From positions 1 to 64,000 of the forward strand of contig CAIPFE010000025.1 in the NCBI GenBank assembly GCA_903864275.1: 64,000 nt of DNA, written 5' to 3'. The stretch is from an uncultured Mucilaginibacter sp. (GTDB taxonomy: Bacteria; Bacteroidota; Bacteroidia; Sphingobacteriales; Sphingobacteriaceae). The translations under genes and the position numbers were made by a program. The number at the start of each line of letters is the position of its first letter. Position 1 is the stretch's first letter. Shown piece by piece: positions 1 to 7,816 of the stretch. The notes under the pieces were generated by a model. It made no database searches, was not told the DNA's origin, and worked only from the letters and a program-made list of their open reading frames with translations.

Positions 1-110
1 TAAAGAAGTCAGTTATCAATAACCACTTTTAATAACTAACTTTGAAAACGCTTTTACAGCTCTCGCTGCTATCGTTCGCCAGCTAATTGCCTGGTCACTT
101 TGCCACGGAA

Positions 111-338
111 TCAGGTGGTCAACATCCCCGGAATATCAACAATGAGCACCGCCGAGCCGTTCACCCATTTTTGCTGCACCCAGGCGTTCATCCCCGAATC
201 GAGCCGGGCCAGCCGGGCAGCGGAAAATCCGCCGGCAGCGGGCGGGGCTTCCATTAATACTTTTGATTGTGCATGTGCAGGCGTCGCGAAAGCAATAAAC
301 GCGAAGAGGATGATGAGGGGGATGAGATAGCGATTCAT
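111..338 (-). pseudogene. Beta-lactamase-family (serine hydrolase) N-terminal remnant
   Basis: The reading frame opens with a clear signal peptide (MNRYLIPLIILFAFIAFATPAHAQ) followed by the start of a class C/beta-lactamase-like serine hydrolase (FSAARLARLDSGMNAWVQ, then NGSAVLIV). Homology then stops: after about 58 residues the frame runs into unrelated residues and a stop, and no SxxK or YxN motif follows. Family members are usually 350-450 residues, so this is a 5' fragment. Another frame of the downstream DNA (about 1-105, minus strand) is open and ends at a stop, perhaps the tail of another broken gene. Full-length serine hydrolase homologues exist elsewhere in the window (31.2 kb). A deletion junction near position 140 is inferred. 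Confidence 0.5.
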
Positions 339-390
339 GGTTTTTTAATTGGATGATCAAAAATAGTAAATTATTTAAGTTAGGAAAGTT

Positions 391-485
391 GCCTCACCTA
401 AATCCTCTCCAAAGGAGAGGACTTTGAACGGCAAGTAATTTAACGTTTTTAACTCCCTCTCCTTTGGAGAGGGTTGGGGTGAGGC
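391..485. repeat. Nested-palindrome element, copy 1
   Basis: About 95 bp bounded by GCCTCACC and its complement GGTGAGGC. Each arm carries the small palindrome CCTCTCC-AAA-GGAGAGG (the second arm has CCTCTCCTTTGGAGAGG). The arms can pair with each other or fold separately. Two further copies lie at 18318 and 38658. It sits just 3' of the MFS gene on its strand, where it could act as a terminator or mRNA 3' stabiliser (inference). Confidence 0.5.
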
Positions 486-490
486 GAATA

Positions 491-1768
491 TTAACCCACC
501 TCCTTTACAAATTTCTTCGCCGTACTAAAAAGCATCGCCACTGAGGCAAATCCCACCACTAAGGTGATCGACATGGCCCATCGCAGGGATTCGGGCCCCA
601 AAGCGGGCTTAAGCAAATCGCTCACCATGCCGACAACCAACGGCCCGAAACCTAAACCGATAAGGTTGATGACCATGAAAAAAACAGCGGAGGTGAGCGC
701 CCGCATGGAAGCCGGTACGAGGCTGTGGCTTACGGCAAGCGCTGGGCCAAGATAAGTGCCTTGCAGCAGGGCAACCAGGCCTAAACAAGCCACGCAGAGA
801 TAAGTATCCGGCAGGAATATGGCGCCTGCCGCGCAGGGTATGGAGAGCATGATGGCATAACCGGGCACTTTGAGGTACCAGCTTTTATCCTTTTTGCCGA
901 AATGATCGGTAAGCCAGCCGCCCATAAATGAGCCGACCCCGCCGCCAATGCCTAATATGGGGCCAAGCAAAGCGCCTGTTTGTCCGGGGGTTAAACCATG
1001 CAGCCTTTGCAGGAGGGACGGCGCCCAATTCAACAGGCCATAAAGACAAAACACGTTCAACGCCGAGCCAAATGCCAGCGAAACAAAGGTTTTGCTGGAA
1101 TACAGCACTTTTAACACTTCGCCCATGGAATATGGTGCGGTGGCAACTGTGGCGGCATCGGTGGCGCCCCTTCGCGGCTCTTTAACCGTGGCGTAAAACA
1201 GCAGCGAGAAAATGATGCCGGGTATGCCCAAAACAAAAAACGCCATGCGCCAGCCCAGGTGCTGGTTTAAATACCCGCCCATTAAAAACCCTATCATTAC
1301 CCCTATATAAATGCCCGTTGAATAGATCGAAAGCGCCGTCGACCGCTTTTCGGGCGGGAAGTAATCGGAGATCATGGCGTGTGCGGGGGGGCTTCCGCCT
1401 GCTTCGCCAACCCCTACGCCAATGCGGGCCAGCAGCAGCTGGAAAAAATTGCGCGCCAGGCCCGAGCAGGCAGTCATAATACTCCACAGGCCCAGGGAAA
1501 CGGCAACGGTATTGCGGCGGCTGCCTTTGTCGGCAAAGCGGGCAATAGGGATGCCGAGCGTGACATAAAATACAGCAAACGTAAACCCTGTGAGCAGGCC
1601 AAGCTGGGTATCGGAAAGGTGTAATTCTTTCTTTATAGATTCCTGCAGGATAACAAGCAGCTGCCGGTCGATAAAGTTGAAGACGTACACCAGCGTAAGC
1701 ATGCCCAGCACATAATTGCGGTACAGTGTGCTGGCTTCGCCGTTATTAACGGTTCCCTTGTTTTCCAT
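491..1768 (-). CDS. MFS transporter, spinster-like family
   Basis: A 425-residue major facilitator with about 12 hydrophobic segments. The N-terminal half has the spinster-type features: FIDRQLLVILQESIKKEL near residues 33-50, the loop 2-3 signature region (PIARFADKGSRR, the RXGRR-like motif), and RIGVGVGEAGGSPPAHAMISDYFPPEKR in helices 4-5. It should act in the inner membrane as a proton- or ion-coupled carrier of small organic molecules; the substrate cannot be read from sequence. The length is normal for the family. The start is the only ATG before the hydrophobic core. It is apparently monocistronic, with a palindromic repeat just past the stop. Confidence 0.5.
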   Translation of the reverse strand: MENKGTVNNGEASTLYRNYVLGMLTLVYVFNFIDRQLLVILQESIKKELHLSDTQLGLLTGFTFAVFYVTLGIPIARFADKGSRRNTVAVSLGLWSIMTACSGLARNFFQLLLARIGVGVGEAGGSPPAHAMISDYFPPEKRSTALSIYSTGIYIGVMIGFLMGGYLNQHLGWRMAFFVLGIPGIIFSLLFYATVKEPRRGATDAATVATAPYSMGEVLKVLYSSKTFVSLAFGSALNVFCLYGLLNWAPSLLQRLHGLTPGQTGALLGPILGIGGGVGSFMGGWLTDHFGKKDKSWYLKVPGYAIMLSIPCAAGAIFLPDTYLCVACLGLVALLQGTYLGPALAVSHSLVPASMRALTSAVFFMVINLIGLGFGPLVVGMVSDLLKPALGPESLRWAMSITLVVGFASVAMLFSTAKKFVKEVG

Positions 1769-2016
1769 CAGGTTATTTAACTGGGCTTTTGGTGCGATTT
1801 AAAATTGGTATAAAAATGAAGGGAGGTTGGCATTCAGCGCAATCCTACGGGCAATTTCCATTTATTTTTGGAGATTATCAAATCTGTTTTTTTGAGAGCG
1901 TTATTTCGACAGTAGTCCAAACTGGCACAAAAGCCACCTTAAAATGGCATTGGTTGCCCCCGTTAAATCCAATACCAATCGATAGCTTTATTGCAGCGTA
2001 GCACATACAATTAAGT

Positions 2017-2829
2017 ATGGCCATCACACCCCTGAATATGAATGCTTCGATCAGCACGGCGAAAATTTGCCGGAAAGGTTTATTAGTCCTTATCATCCTG
2101 TTTACAGCCATCCAAAGTTTTGCCCAGAAGCAGGGGGATTGGCATCTTGAAAAAATGCCGGTTAGCCTGGAGACCGACTTCGCGTTAAGCGCCCTTCCCC
2201 CGCAGCTGCGCCCTAATGCTACTGTTTATTTGTTAGATCCTGCAAAAGGTTATTATATAGCCCATAAGGGATCCAATGGGTTTATCTGTTTCGTTACCCG
2301 CACCGAATGGGAATGGGGCGAGTTCAGGCAGGACGATGCTGCTGCCATAGCCTACGATGCTGAAGGCGCACGGACAATTTTTCCCGTTTCGATGGATGTT
2401 GCGGCAATGCGGGCTACCGGGAAATTCACGCCCCTGCAAATAAAAAATATAGTAATTGACCGGATCAGGAAAGGGGTTTACAAAGCCCCGGCCAGGACTG
2501 GCATTTCGTACATGCTGGCCCCGGTAATGCGCGGATACCCCGGAAAGCCTGACCATCACGATGTTTTGAGCATGAATATGCCGCATTATATGTTTTACGC
2601 CCCATATATAACCAATACGGATATCGGCAATATCCCCGACGGGCAGGCTGACGGGCCGGTTGTAATTAATCCAGGCGCGATGTGGCTTGGCGCGAGAAAA
2701 AGCCCATACGGGTTTATAATTTTACCTGCGGCAGCAACCCTGAAAGCGAAAATAATGAGCGACAATAAGGCCCTGCTGAAAAGGCTGATCGATTACAAAC
2801 CTTATTTTAAAGCACAGGCCGGCATGTAG
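2017..2829 (+). CDS. Secreted hypothetical protein
   Basis: A 270-residue protein with an N-terminal signal peptide (KGLLVLIILFTAIQSFAQ, cleavage after about residue 36). An in-frame ATG at 2038 would give a more ordinary signal peptide and is an equally good start. The mature part has no motif I recognise: it is rich in aromatic residues and contains PVMRGYPGKPDHHDVLSMN, a HisHis-containing loop that might bind metal (speculative). The body begins with QKQGDWHLEKMPVSLETDFALSALPP. Related secreted proteins of unknown function are common in soil Bacteroidota. Its location is probably periplasmic. No operon partner is visible: the next gene is on the other strand. Confidence 0.5.
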   Translation: MAITPLNMNASISTAKICRKGLLVLIILFTAIQSFAQKQGDWHLEKMPVSLETDFALSALPPQLRPNATVYLLDPAKGYYIAHKGSNGFICFVTRTEWEWGEFRQDDAAAIAYDAEGARTIFPVSMDVAAMRATGKFTPLQIKNIVIDRIRKGVYKAPARTGISYMLAPVMRGYPGKPDHHDVLSMNMPHYMFYAPYITNTDIGNIPDGQADGPVVINPGAMWLGARKSPYGFIILPAAATLKAKIMSDNKALLKRLIDYKPYFKAQAGM

Positions 2830-2849
2830 CGCTGATGGTTTGATGTTGC

Positions 2850-3086
2850 TCAAAACAACCTGAGCTTATTTTTGTCCTTATCACGATAACCCCATTCCTC
2901 ATCATCGGTTAATTCACGGTAATGGTACCCTTTTTCGGTCAGCACAACTAAAACCATAATAACAGTTGCAACGGGCGAAAACAAATACATAAATGAACAT
3001 GCAACTGTTAAAGTGTTTGTTGCGCATAAAACTGTAAAGGTAAGCAGATAAGCTGTCGCTAAGCTGATGGCAATTTTTGTTTTCAT
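2850..3086 (-). CDS. Small membrane protein, hypothetical
   Basis: Seventy-eight residues starting at MKTKIAISLATAYLL, with two hydrophobic segments (residues 4-22 and 27-48) and a charged C-terminal tail ending in RELTDDEEWGYRDKDKNKLRLF. A longer reading frame to 3146 exists, but its extra 20 residues look non-native and the ATG at 3086 directly begins a membrane helix. The protein is probably in the inner membrane with the acidic/basic tail in the cytoplasm. Function unknown. It is convergent with the preceding secreted protein, with only 20 bases between the stops. Confidence 0.5.
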   Translation of the reverse strand: MKTKIAISLATAYLLTFTVLCATNTLTVACSFMYLFSPVATVIMVLVVLTEKGYHYRELTDDEEWGYRDKDKNKLRLF

Positions 3087-3283
3087 GATCAACGGATTAT
3101 AATCGAAGATAACAAAAAAATTGCCGCCGGTTTTAAAAACCGGCACAGATATATTTCTCCCTGCATATCATTGTGACATAACAAATTATAATCTTTTATC
3201 GTATAAGTTAAACAAATCCGAAATACGGCATATTCTATGTATCAGGGTTCCAATTTTATACCAACTTTATTTTTAGCTTTAGT

Positions 3284-4846
3284 ATGAATGAACTCAATAC
3301 ATCTGTCTTAGTGATAGACGATGAAGAAATGGTGCGTGATAACATTGAAGATATCCTCGTTCCGCGGGGCATATCGCAGGAGCAAAACGATATCAGCAAT
3401 GCCGTTAACATTTTGTTTGATGAACCTGCCACATTGCTCGCTCCGCGCGTCCGCAATACCCCTGTTTTTACAGTAGACAAAGCTTCCAATGGCATGGAGG
3501 GCATTCAAAAAGTGCGCAAAGCGGTTGAAGAAGGCCGCCCTTACGCCGTGATCTTTTTAGATATGCGCATGCCGGGGATCAATGGACTGGAAACAGCCAT
3601 CGAGATAAGGAAATACGATATAAAAGCGGAGATCGTTTTCATCACCGCCTACAGCGATTGCTCGATAGAAGAAATTGTTGAGCAGGCCGGCCAAAACGTA
3701 GGTTACCACTGTAAACCTTATGCCTCCGAAGAGATCATTCAAATAGCAACCAAGGCTGTGGCTGATTATAACAAGCTGCGCAACCTGGAAAAATTGATCG
3801 AATCAATTTCTTCCATCGGCTTAAATAACAACCAGCTTACCTCGTTATTAAAAAACATACTCGACCAACTGGCCAGTTCGCTGGAAACCGATATGGCCCT
3901 GTTAGGGAAACTGCACGATAGCTTAGTTTACGAAAAAGTACTTTCTATTGGCGCATTCGAAGAAAAAGTAAATCTCGACGAATTAATATCCCGGGTAAAA
4001 AATATTAAAATTGAAAAGAATGAGGTAATACAAATAGATGAGCTTGTGTTGGCCCGCATGGATAATTATTCTGTTTTCGCCATACTGAAAAAGCATGAAA
4101 GGCTGAAAACTGAAAAAATGTACCTGCTGAAACTATTTGTACAAAATGCGGCGCAGGCTATCCGTAATGCCGAATTGAATGAAAAGCTTATCCAAAAGGA
4201 AAAACTTTCGGCAGTCGGCCAGGTATTGGCAATGGTTATGCACGACCTGCGTTCCCCCATAAAAAACATTAAACTGATCACCAGCTTGATGCGCGAGGAT
4301 GGCGAAACAAGCGATATGATAGATCTGATTGATGAATCGGCAGAACAGGCGTCAAAGATATTTGATGATTTCCTTGATTTTATTAAGGAGACCAAGATCA
4401 CCAAAGTATCAGTGAACGTGGATAAAATTGTTACTGAAGCGATTAAACAGGCTGAAACAAGGAGCGGTATTGAACATATTACTATAGTCAAAAACATTCC
4501 CGACACGCTGGTTGTACCCGGTGATGAAAGCAAATTGAGGGGAACGGTTATCAACCTGGTAAACAATGCCATTGATGTTCTTCATGATATGAATACCCCC
4601 AATGGTATAATTACTATCTCGGCCCGTGTAGAGGGTAAAGAAGTAATGCTCCATATTACCGACAATGGCCCCGGTATTCCCCCCGAGATCAGCGAGACAC
4701 TTTTCGAGCCTTTTGTTACCAGCCACAAAAAGAACGGCACCGGCCTGGGCTTGTCAATAGTAAAACAATTTATAGTGGGCCACGGCGGAAGAATTGCCGT
4801 TTATAATAATAATGGCGCCACGTTTACCATAACCCTTCCTTTATAA
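3284..4846 (+). CDS. Hybrid: receiver domain followed by histidine kinase
   Basis: A 520-residue cytoplasmic protein with no membrane segment. Residues 1-160 are a CheY-like receiver: acidic pair in VIDDEE (12-14), phospho-acceptor D93 in FLDMRMPG, T in FITAYSD, and K144 in CKPY. The acidic pair and D93 are about 80 residues apart instead of about 45, because extra sequence sits after helix 1. A roughly 140-residue linker (GAF-like in length, not in clear motif) leads to a HisKA domain with H320 in MVMHDLRSP and a HATPase_c domain with N-box NLVNNAID, G1 DNGPGIP and G2 GTGLGLSI. An input receiver on a kinase suggests it relays a signal from another kinase. The next gene, 30 bases downstream, is a second kinase, so the two probably form one transcript. 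Confidence 0.5.
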   Translation: MNELNTSVLVIDDEEMVRDNIEDILVPRGISQEQNDISNAVNILFDEPATLLAPRVRNTPVFTVDKASNGMEGIQKVRKAVEEGRPYAVIFLDMRMPGINGLETAIEIRKYDIKAEIVFITAYSDCSIEEIVEQAGQNVGYHCKPYASEEIIQIATKAVADYNKLRNLEKLIESISSIGLNNNQLTSLLKNILDQLASSLETDMALLGKLHDSLVYEKVLSIGAFEEKVNLDELISRVKNIKIEKNEVIQIDELVLARMDNYSVFAILKKHERLKTEKMYLLKLFVQNAAQAIRNAELNEKLIQKEKLSAVGQVLAMVMHDLRSPIKNIKLITSLMREDGETSDMIDLIDESAEQASKIFDDFLDFIKETKITKVSVNVDKIVTEAIKQAETRSGIEHITIVKNIPDTLVVPGDESKLRGTVINLVNNAIDVLHDMNTPNGIITISARVEGKEVMLHITDNGPGIPPEISETLFEPFVTSHKKNGTGLGLSIVKQFIVGHGGRIAVYNNNGATFTITLPL

Positions 4847-4876
4847 ATATTGCATAGTTTAATTCGATCAAATTAA

Positions 4877-6694
4877 ATGTACCAGGAAAAAAAACGCCCT
4901 TCAAACACACATCAGATCACAATGGAAACTATTGATATGCAACTTACAGAACCCGGAACTTTTGCATCCTCTGGCATGCAGCTTAAAAAATTGGAGCAGT
5001 ATAAAGCATTTATCAGTGCTTCGGACATAGGCGCATGGGAATATTTTTCGAAAACGGGGTTTCTTTGGTGTAATGACATCTATTTTTCCCTGTTAGGCAG
5101 GGACATAGCCGATTTTGACCTGTCTGGCGATGCCAATTTAAAAGACATTTGGACAGACCTGCTGCATCCGGATGACCGGGAAAATGCAGTGGAGCGGTTT
5201 GTTGCCTATCTAAAAAAACCTGAGGGTACCTATGAAAGCTATTTCCGGATGAAACATCTTAATGGCAGCTGGGTATGGATTTGGTCGCGCGGGAGGCTCT
5301 TCCAGGAAGGGCACGACAGTTTGCACCCGGTCATTATCGGCACCCATGTAGATATAACCAGGCATAAAAAGGCCGAAGAGGCCATACAACGCGAACGCAT
5401 CTTGCTGAGGACGCTGATCGATAATTTACCGGATACTATTTACGTGAAGGATATTAAAGGGCGAAAAATTATTGCGAACAAGGCTGATGTTGAGTGCATA
5501 GGCTGTTCATCTGAAGATGAAGTATTGGGCAAAACCGACCTGGACCTGTTCAATAATGATATCGGCTTACGTGGTTACGAAGATGATATGCGGATAATGA
5601 AATCGGGTGACGCAATTATAAATAAGGAAGAATATTTTTTAGATGCGTCCGGAAAAATGCGCTGGCTGCTTACCACCAAGATACCTGTAAGGGATGAACG
5701 TGGGCGGATCATCCGCTTATTGGGCATCGGCCATGATATAACTGTTAGAAAACAGAACGATGAGGTGCTAAAAAAATTAAACCAGGATCTGTCCCTGCAA
5801 TCAAAGGAATTGAGCAAACAGGCCGAAGACCTGAAAGCGCTCAATAAACAACTGGAAAAACAGAAGGAACAGGAACTGGAAAAAGCAATAGCACAGGGGA
5901 AATTTGAAATTGCTTCAGAGTTTTTACATGATATAGGTAATGCGATGGTTGGGCTTGGCTCGCATCTAAACCGCATAAACCGGGTTGTTGATCAAAACAA
6001 TCTCAATAATATAAAAAGCTTAACTGTCTTTTTGAAAACACACCAAACTGCAATAGCCAGTGTGATTGGCGCTCAAAAAGCGGGGGCCCTGGTTTCCATC
6101 ACCGAAGGTATTGAATCAACACAATCAGGTAATGCCGACGAAATACACAAATCAATAACCGAATTGTTAAATATTATAACTCATATCCAGGAGATATTGA
6201 ATATTCAAAGGCAATTGGTAAAGGGCCATCGGGGCGTTCATGAAAGGAAGCCCGTTAACCTTGAGAATATTATACATGACTGCCGGTCGATGCTTTTTGC
6301 TTCGATCGATAAAAAAGGCATACAATTTACTGTAAATATAAAACCGGGCACCTACACTATAAAAGGTGATCATACAAAACTGATGCAGGTAATTTTAAAT
6401 ATCCTTAAAAATAGTATCGAGGCAATTAATTTTGATAACCCTGAGAAAACTATTACGATTGATATGTTCAATGCCGGCGAAGTTATTGAATTAATCATTA
6501 CCGATAACGGACATGGATTTGATGCCAATACCGCAAACTTGTTTTTTGTGAGGGGTTTTACAACGAAGAAAAATGGAACAGGACTTGGATTATATAATTG
6601 CCGCACGATCATTGAAAGTCATTCCGGCTCATTTGAAATAAAAAGTGAGGGCCCCGGTCTAGGCGCGGTTTCTGTCATCAGGTTTGCGTTGTAG
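4877..6694 (+). CDS. PAS-PAS sensor histidine kinase with variant H-box
   Basis: A 605-residue soluble kinase. The first PAS/PAC spans about residues 38-170 (WEYFSKTGFLWCND, DDRENAVERF, VDITRHKKAEE), the second about 175-290 (LIDNLPDTIYVKDIKG, GIGHDITVRK). A long coiled coil follows (295-340, KELSKQAEDLKALNKQLEKQKEQELEKA). The phospho-acceptor box reads EFLHDIGNAM with H351, resembling the HN[VI]GN type more than canonical HExRTP. The HATPase_c has NILKNSIEAI, DNGHGFD and GTGLGLYNC. No output domain is present, so its partner is elsewhere; the receiver-kinase just upstream is a candidate. An ATG at 4922 is an alternative start that keeps all domains. A strong terminator follows. Confidence 0.5.
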   Translation: MYQEKKRPSNTHQITMETIDMQLTEPGTFASSGMQLKKLEQYKAFISASDIGAWEYFSKTGFLWCNDIYFSLLGRDIADFDLSGDANLKDIWTDLLHPDDRENAVERFVAYLKKPEGTYESYFRMKHLNGSWVWIWSRGRLFQEGHDSLHPVIIGTHVDITRHKKAEEAIQRERILLRTLIDNLPDTIYVKDIKGRKIIANKADVECIGCSSEDEVLGKTDLDLFNNDIGLRGYEDDMRIMKSGDAIINKEEYFLDASGKMRWLLTTKIPVRDERGRIIRLLGIGHDITVRKQNDEVLKKLNQDLSLQSKELSKQAEDLKALNKQLEKQKEQELEKAIAQGKFEIASEFLHDIGNAMVGLGSHLNRINRVVDQNNLNNIKSLTVFLKTHQTAIASVIGAQKAGALVSITEGIESTQSGNADEIHKSITELLNIITHIQEILNIQRQLVKGHRGVHERKPVNLENIIHDCRSMLFASIDKKGIQFTVNIKPGTYTIKGDHTKLMQVILNILKNSIEAINFDNPEKTITIDMFNAGEVIELIITDNGHGFDANTANLFFVRGFTTKKNGTGLGLYNCRTIIESHSGSFEIKSEGPGLGAVSVIRFAL

Positions 6695-6723
6695 ATGCCG
6701 TTGTTCGTTACAAAAGTTTAAAC

Positions 6724-6756
6724 AAAAGCCCTCAGCGAAAAGTTGAGGGCTTTTTG
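6724..6756 (+). terminator. Rho-independent terminator after the kinase pair
   Basis: The stem AAGCCCTCA (6726-6734) pairs with TGAGGGCTT (6744-6752), with a 9-base loop and a run of T. Flanking A/T pairs extend the stem. It lies 30 bases past the stop of the second kinase, as expected for an operon end. Confidence 0.5.
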
Positions 6757-6845
6757 GTGTTCCTTATTTTGTCGATGCTATGGATCATGATTAAAAATTC
6801 ACGGGGCAGTGTAGCAGTTTTCTATTTAAATTCGTTATATAGTTA

Positions 6846-6853
6846 TAAGTTTG
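6846..6853 (+). promoter_or_regulatory. TAnnTTTG -7 promoter box for DUF4397 gene
   Basis: TAAGTTTG matches the Bacteroidota sigma -7 consensus TAnnTTTG exactly and lies 16 bases before the ATG at 6870, which implies a very short leader. The -33 TTTG is not well conserved. Confidence 0.5.
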
Positions 6854-6869
6854 TCAAATATCCCGTAAT

Positions 6870-7592
6870 ATGAAAATCTATACAACACAGTCAGCAAGCA
6901 TTTTGACTTGCATTTGCGCGGTGGGTTTGTTAATGCTATTAAGTTCATCCTGTTCAAAACCAGCAATGTCTTCGAATATAAGCACACCCCAGGCGGCATT
7001 GAGTTTCATACAGGCTTGCCCTGATGAAGCGCCATTAGACTTGTTTATCAACAACGTCAAAATTAGTCAAATGCCCATTTCTTACGGAGAAAGCAGTGGC
7101 TACTTTGCTATCAAGGCAGGGAGAACTGCACTGACTTTTTTTAACGACGCTACCGTTAAACAGATCCTTTCCGATACTGTTTCTTTCAACGAAAATACAA
7201 TCCACACCATGTTCCTTACCAACACGGTAAGCCTGCCACAAGTCGTTTTGCTGACCGATACAGTCGTTGCCCCACCTGGCGGCGATGCTTCAGTGCGCTT
7301 TGTTGACGTAAGTGCTGATGCACCTGCTGTTGACTTCGTCGTTAAAGGCGGTGCAACGCTGGTTTCCAACAGGTCCTTTAAAGGATATTCGACTTTTGTA
7401 CCAATCCCCGGCAATGTTTTTTATAACTTCGAAATCCACAAGGCCGGGACATCAACTGTGCTGGCCACCCTTAGCAACGTAAAGGTAAATGCAGGTTTTG
7501 TTTACACCATATGGTTTCATGGCCTTGCCAACGGTACCACCGCAAATGGAGATGAATTAAGCGCCGATTTTATGATCAACGCGTCTTTCTAA
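6870..7592 (+). CDS. DUF4397-domain lipoprotein
   Basis: A 240-residue predicted lipoprotein: hydrophobic leader ending in LLSSSC with the lipobox cysteine at C28. The mature protein contains two beta-rich repeats of the DUF4397 type: SFIQACPDEAPLDLFINN...MPISYGESSGYFAIKAG, and VRFVDVSADAPAVDFVVKGG...FKGYSTFVPIPGN. DUF4397 proteins are cell-surface or periplasmic beta-sandwich proteins, common in Bacteroidota, with no known enzymatic role. The gene has its own promoter box and is followed by a strong hairpin, so it is probably a single-gene transcript. Confidence 0.5.
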   Translation: MKIYTTQSASILTCICAVGLLMLLSSSCSKPAMSSNISTPQAALSFIQACPDEAPLDLFINNVKISQMPISYGESSGYFAIKAGRTALTFFNDATVKQILSDTVSFNENTIHTMFLTNTVSLPQVVLLTDTVVAPPGGDASVRFVDVSADAPAVDFVVKGGATLVSNRSFKGYSTFVPIPGNVFYNFEIHKAGTSTVLATLSNVKVNAGFVYTIWFHGLANGTTANGDELSADFMINASF

Positions 7593-7614
7593 GGGATTGG
7601 ATACAGGCGCAGCT

Positions 7615-7722
7615 AATCAGCCACAACTGTATATTTTTGTATAGTTGTGGCTGATTATAATTTATCCAGTTAGCCGCGACTATATGTTTACATGGTTATG
7701 GCCGATTATAATTCATGGTATT
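7615..7722. repeat. Tandem hairpins downstream of DUF4397 gene
   Basis: A perfect 14-bp stem, AATCAGCCACAACT (7615-7628) with AGTTGTGGCTGATT (7643-7656), is followed by a degenerate second copy (about 7671-7718) that keeps TATGGCCGATTATAATT where the first has TGTGGCTGATTATAATT. The first hairpin can serve as a terminator; the second looks like a decayed duplicate. Confidence 0.5.
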
Positions 7723-7761
7723 TGACGATCTCAATTGCGTTAAATAATTATTAATTATTTC

Positions 7762-7769
7762 TATTTTTG
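7762..7769 (+). promoter_or_regulatory. TAnnTTTG -7 box of the 2-oxoacid oxidoreductase operon
   Basis: TATTTTTG lies 48 bases before the TTG start at 7817. It fits the Bacteroidota -7 consensus and is the only good match in this gap. It predicts a leader of about 40 bases. Confidence 0.5.
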
Positions 7770-7816
7770 TTGTAAATGATTTCTTTCATTTGTAATACCC
7801 TAATTATAAACTATAG

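Noticed and set aside
4066-4572. 168-codon minus-strand frame inside the receiver-kinase gene
   Set aside because: It lies wholly inside the kinase core; its Ser/Thr-rich translation is a mirror of the kinase codons.
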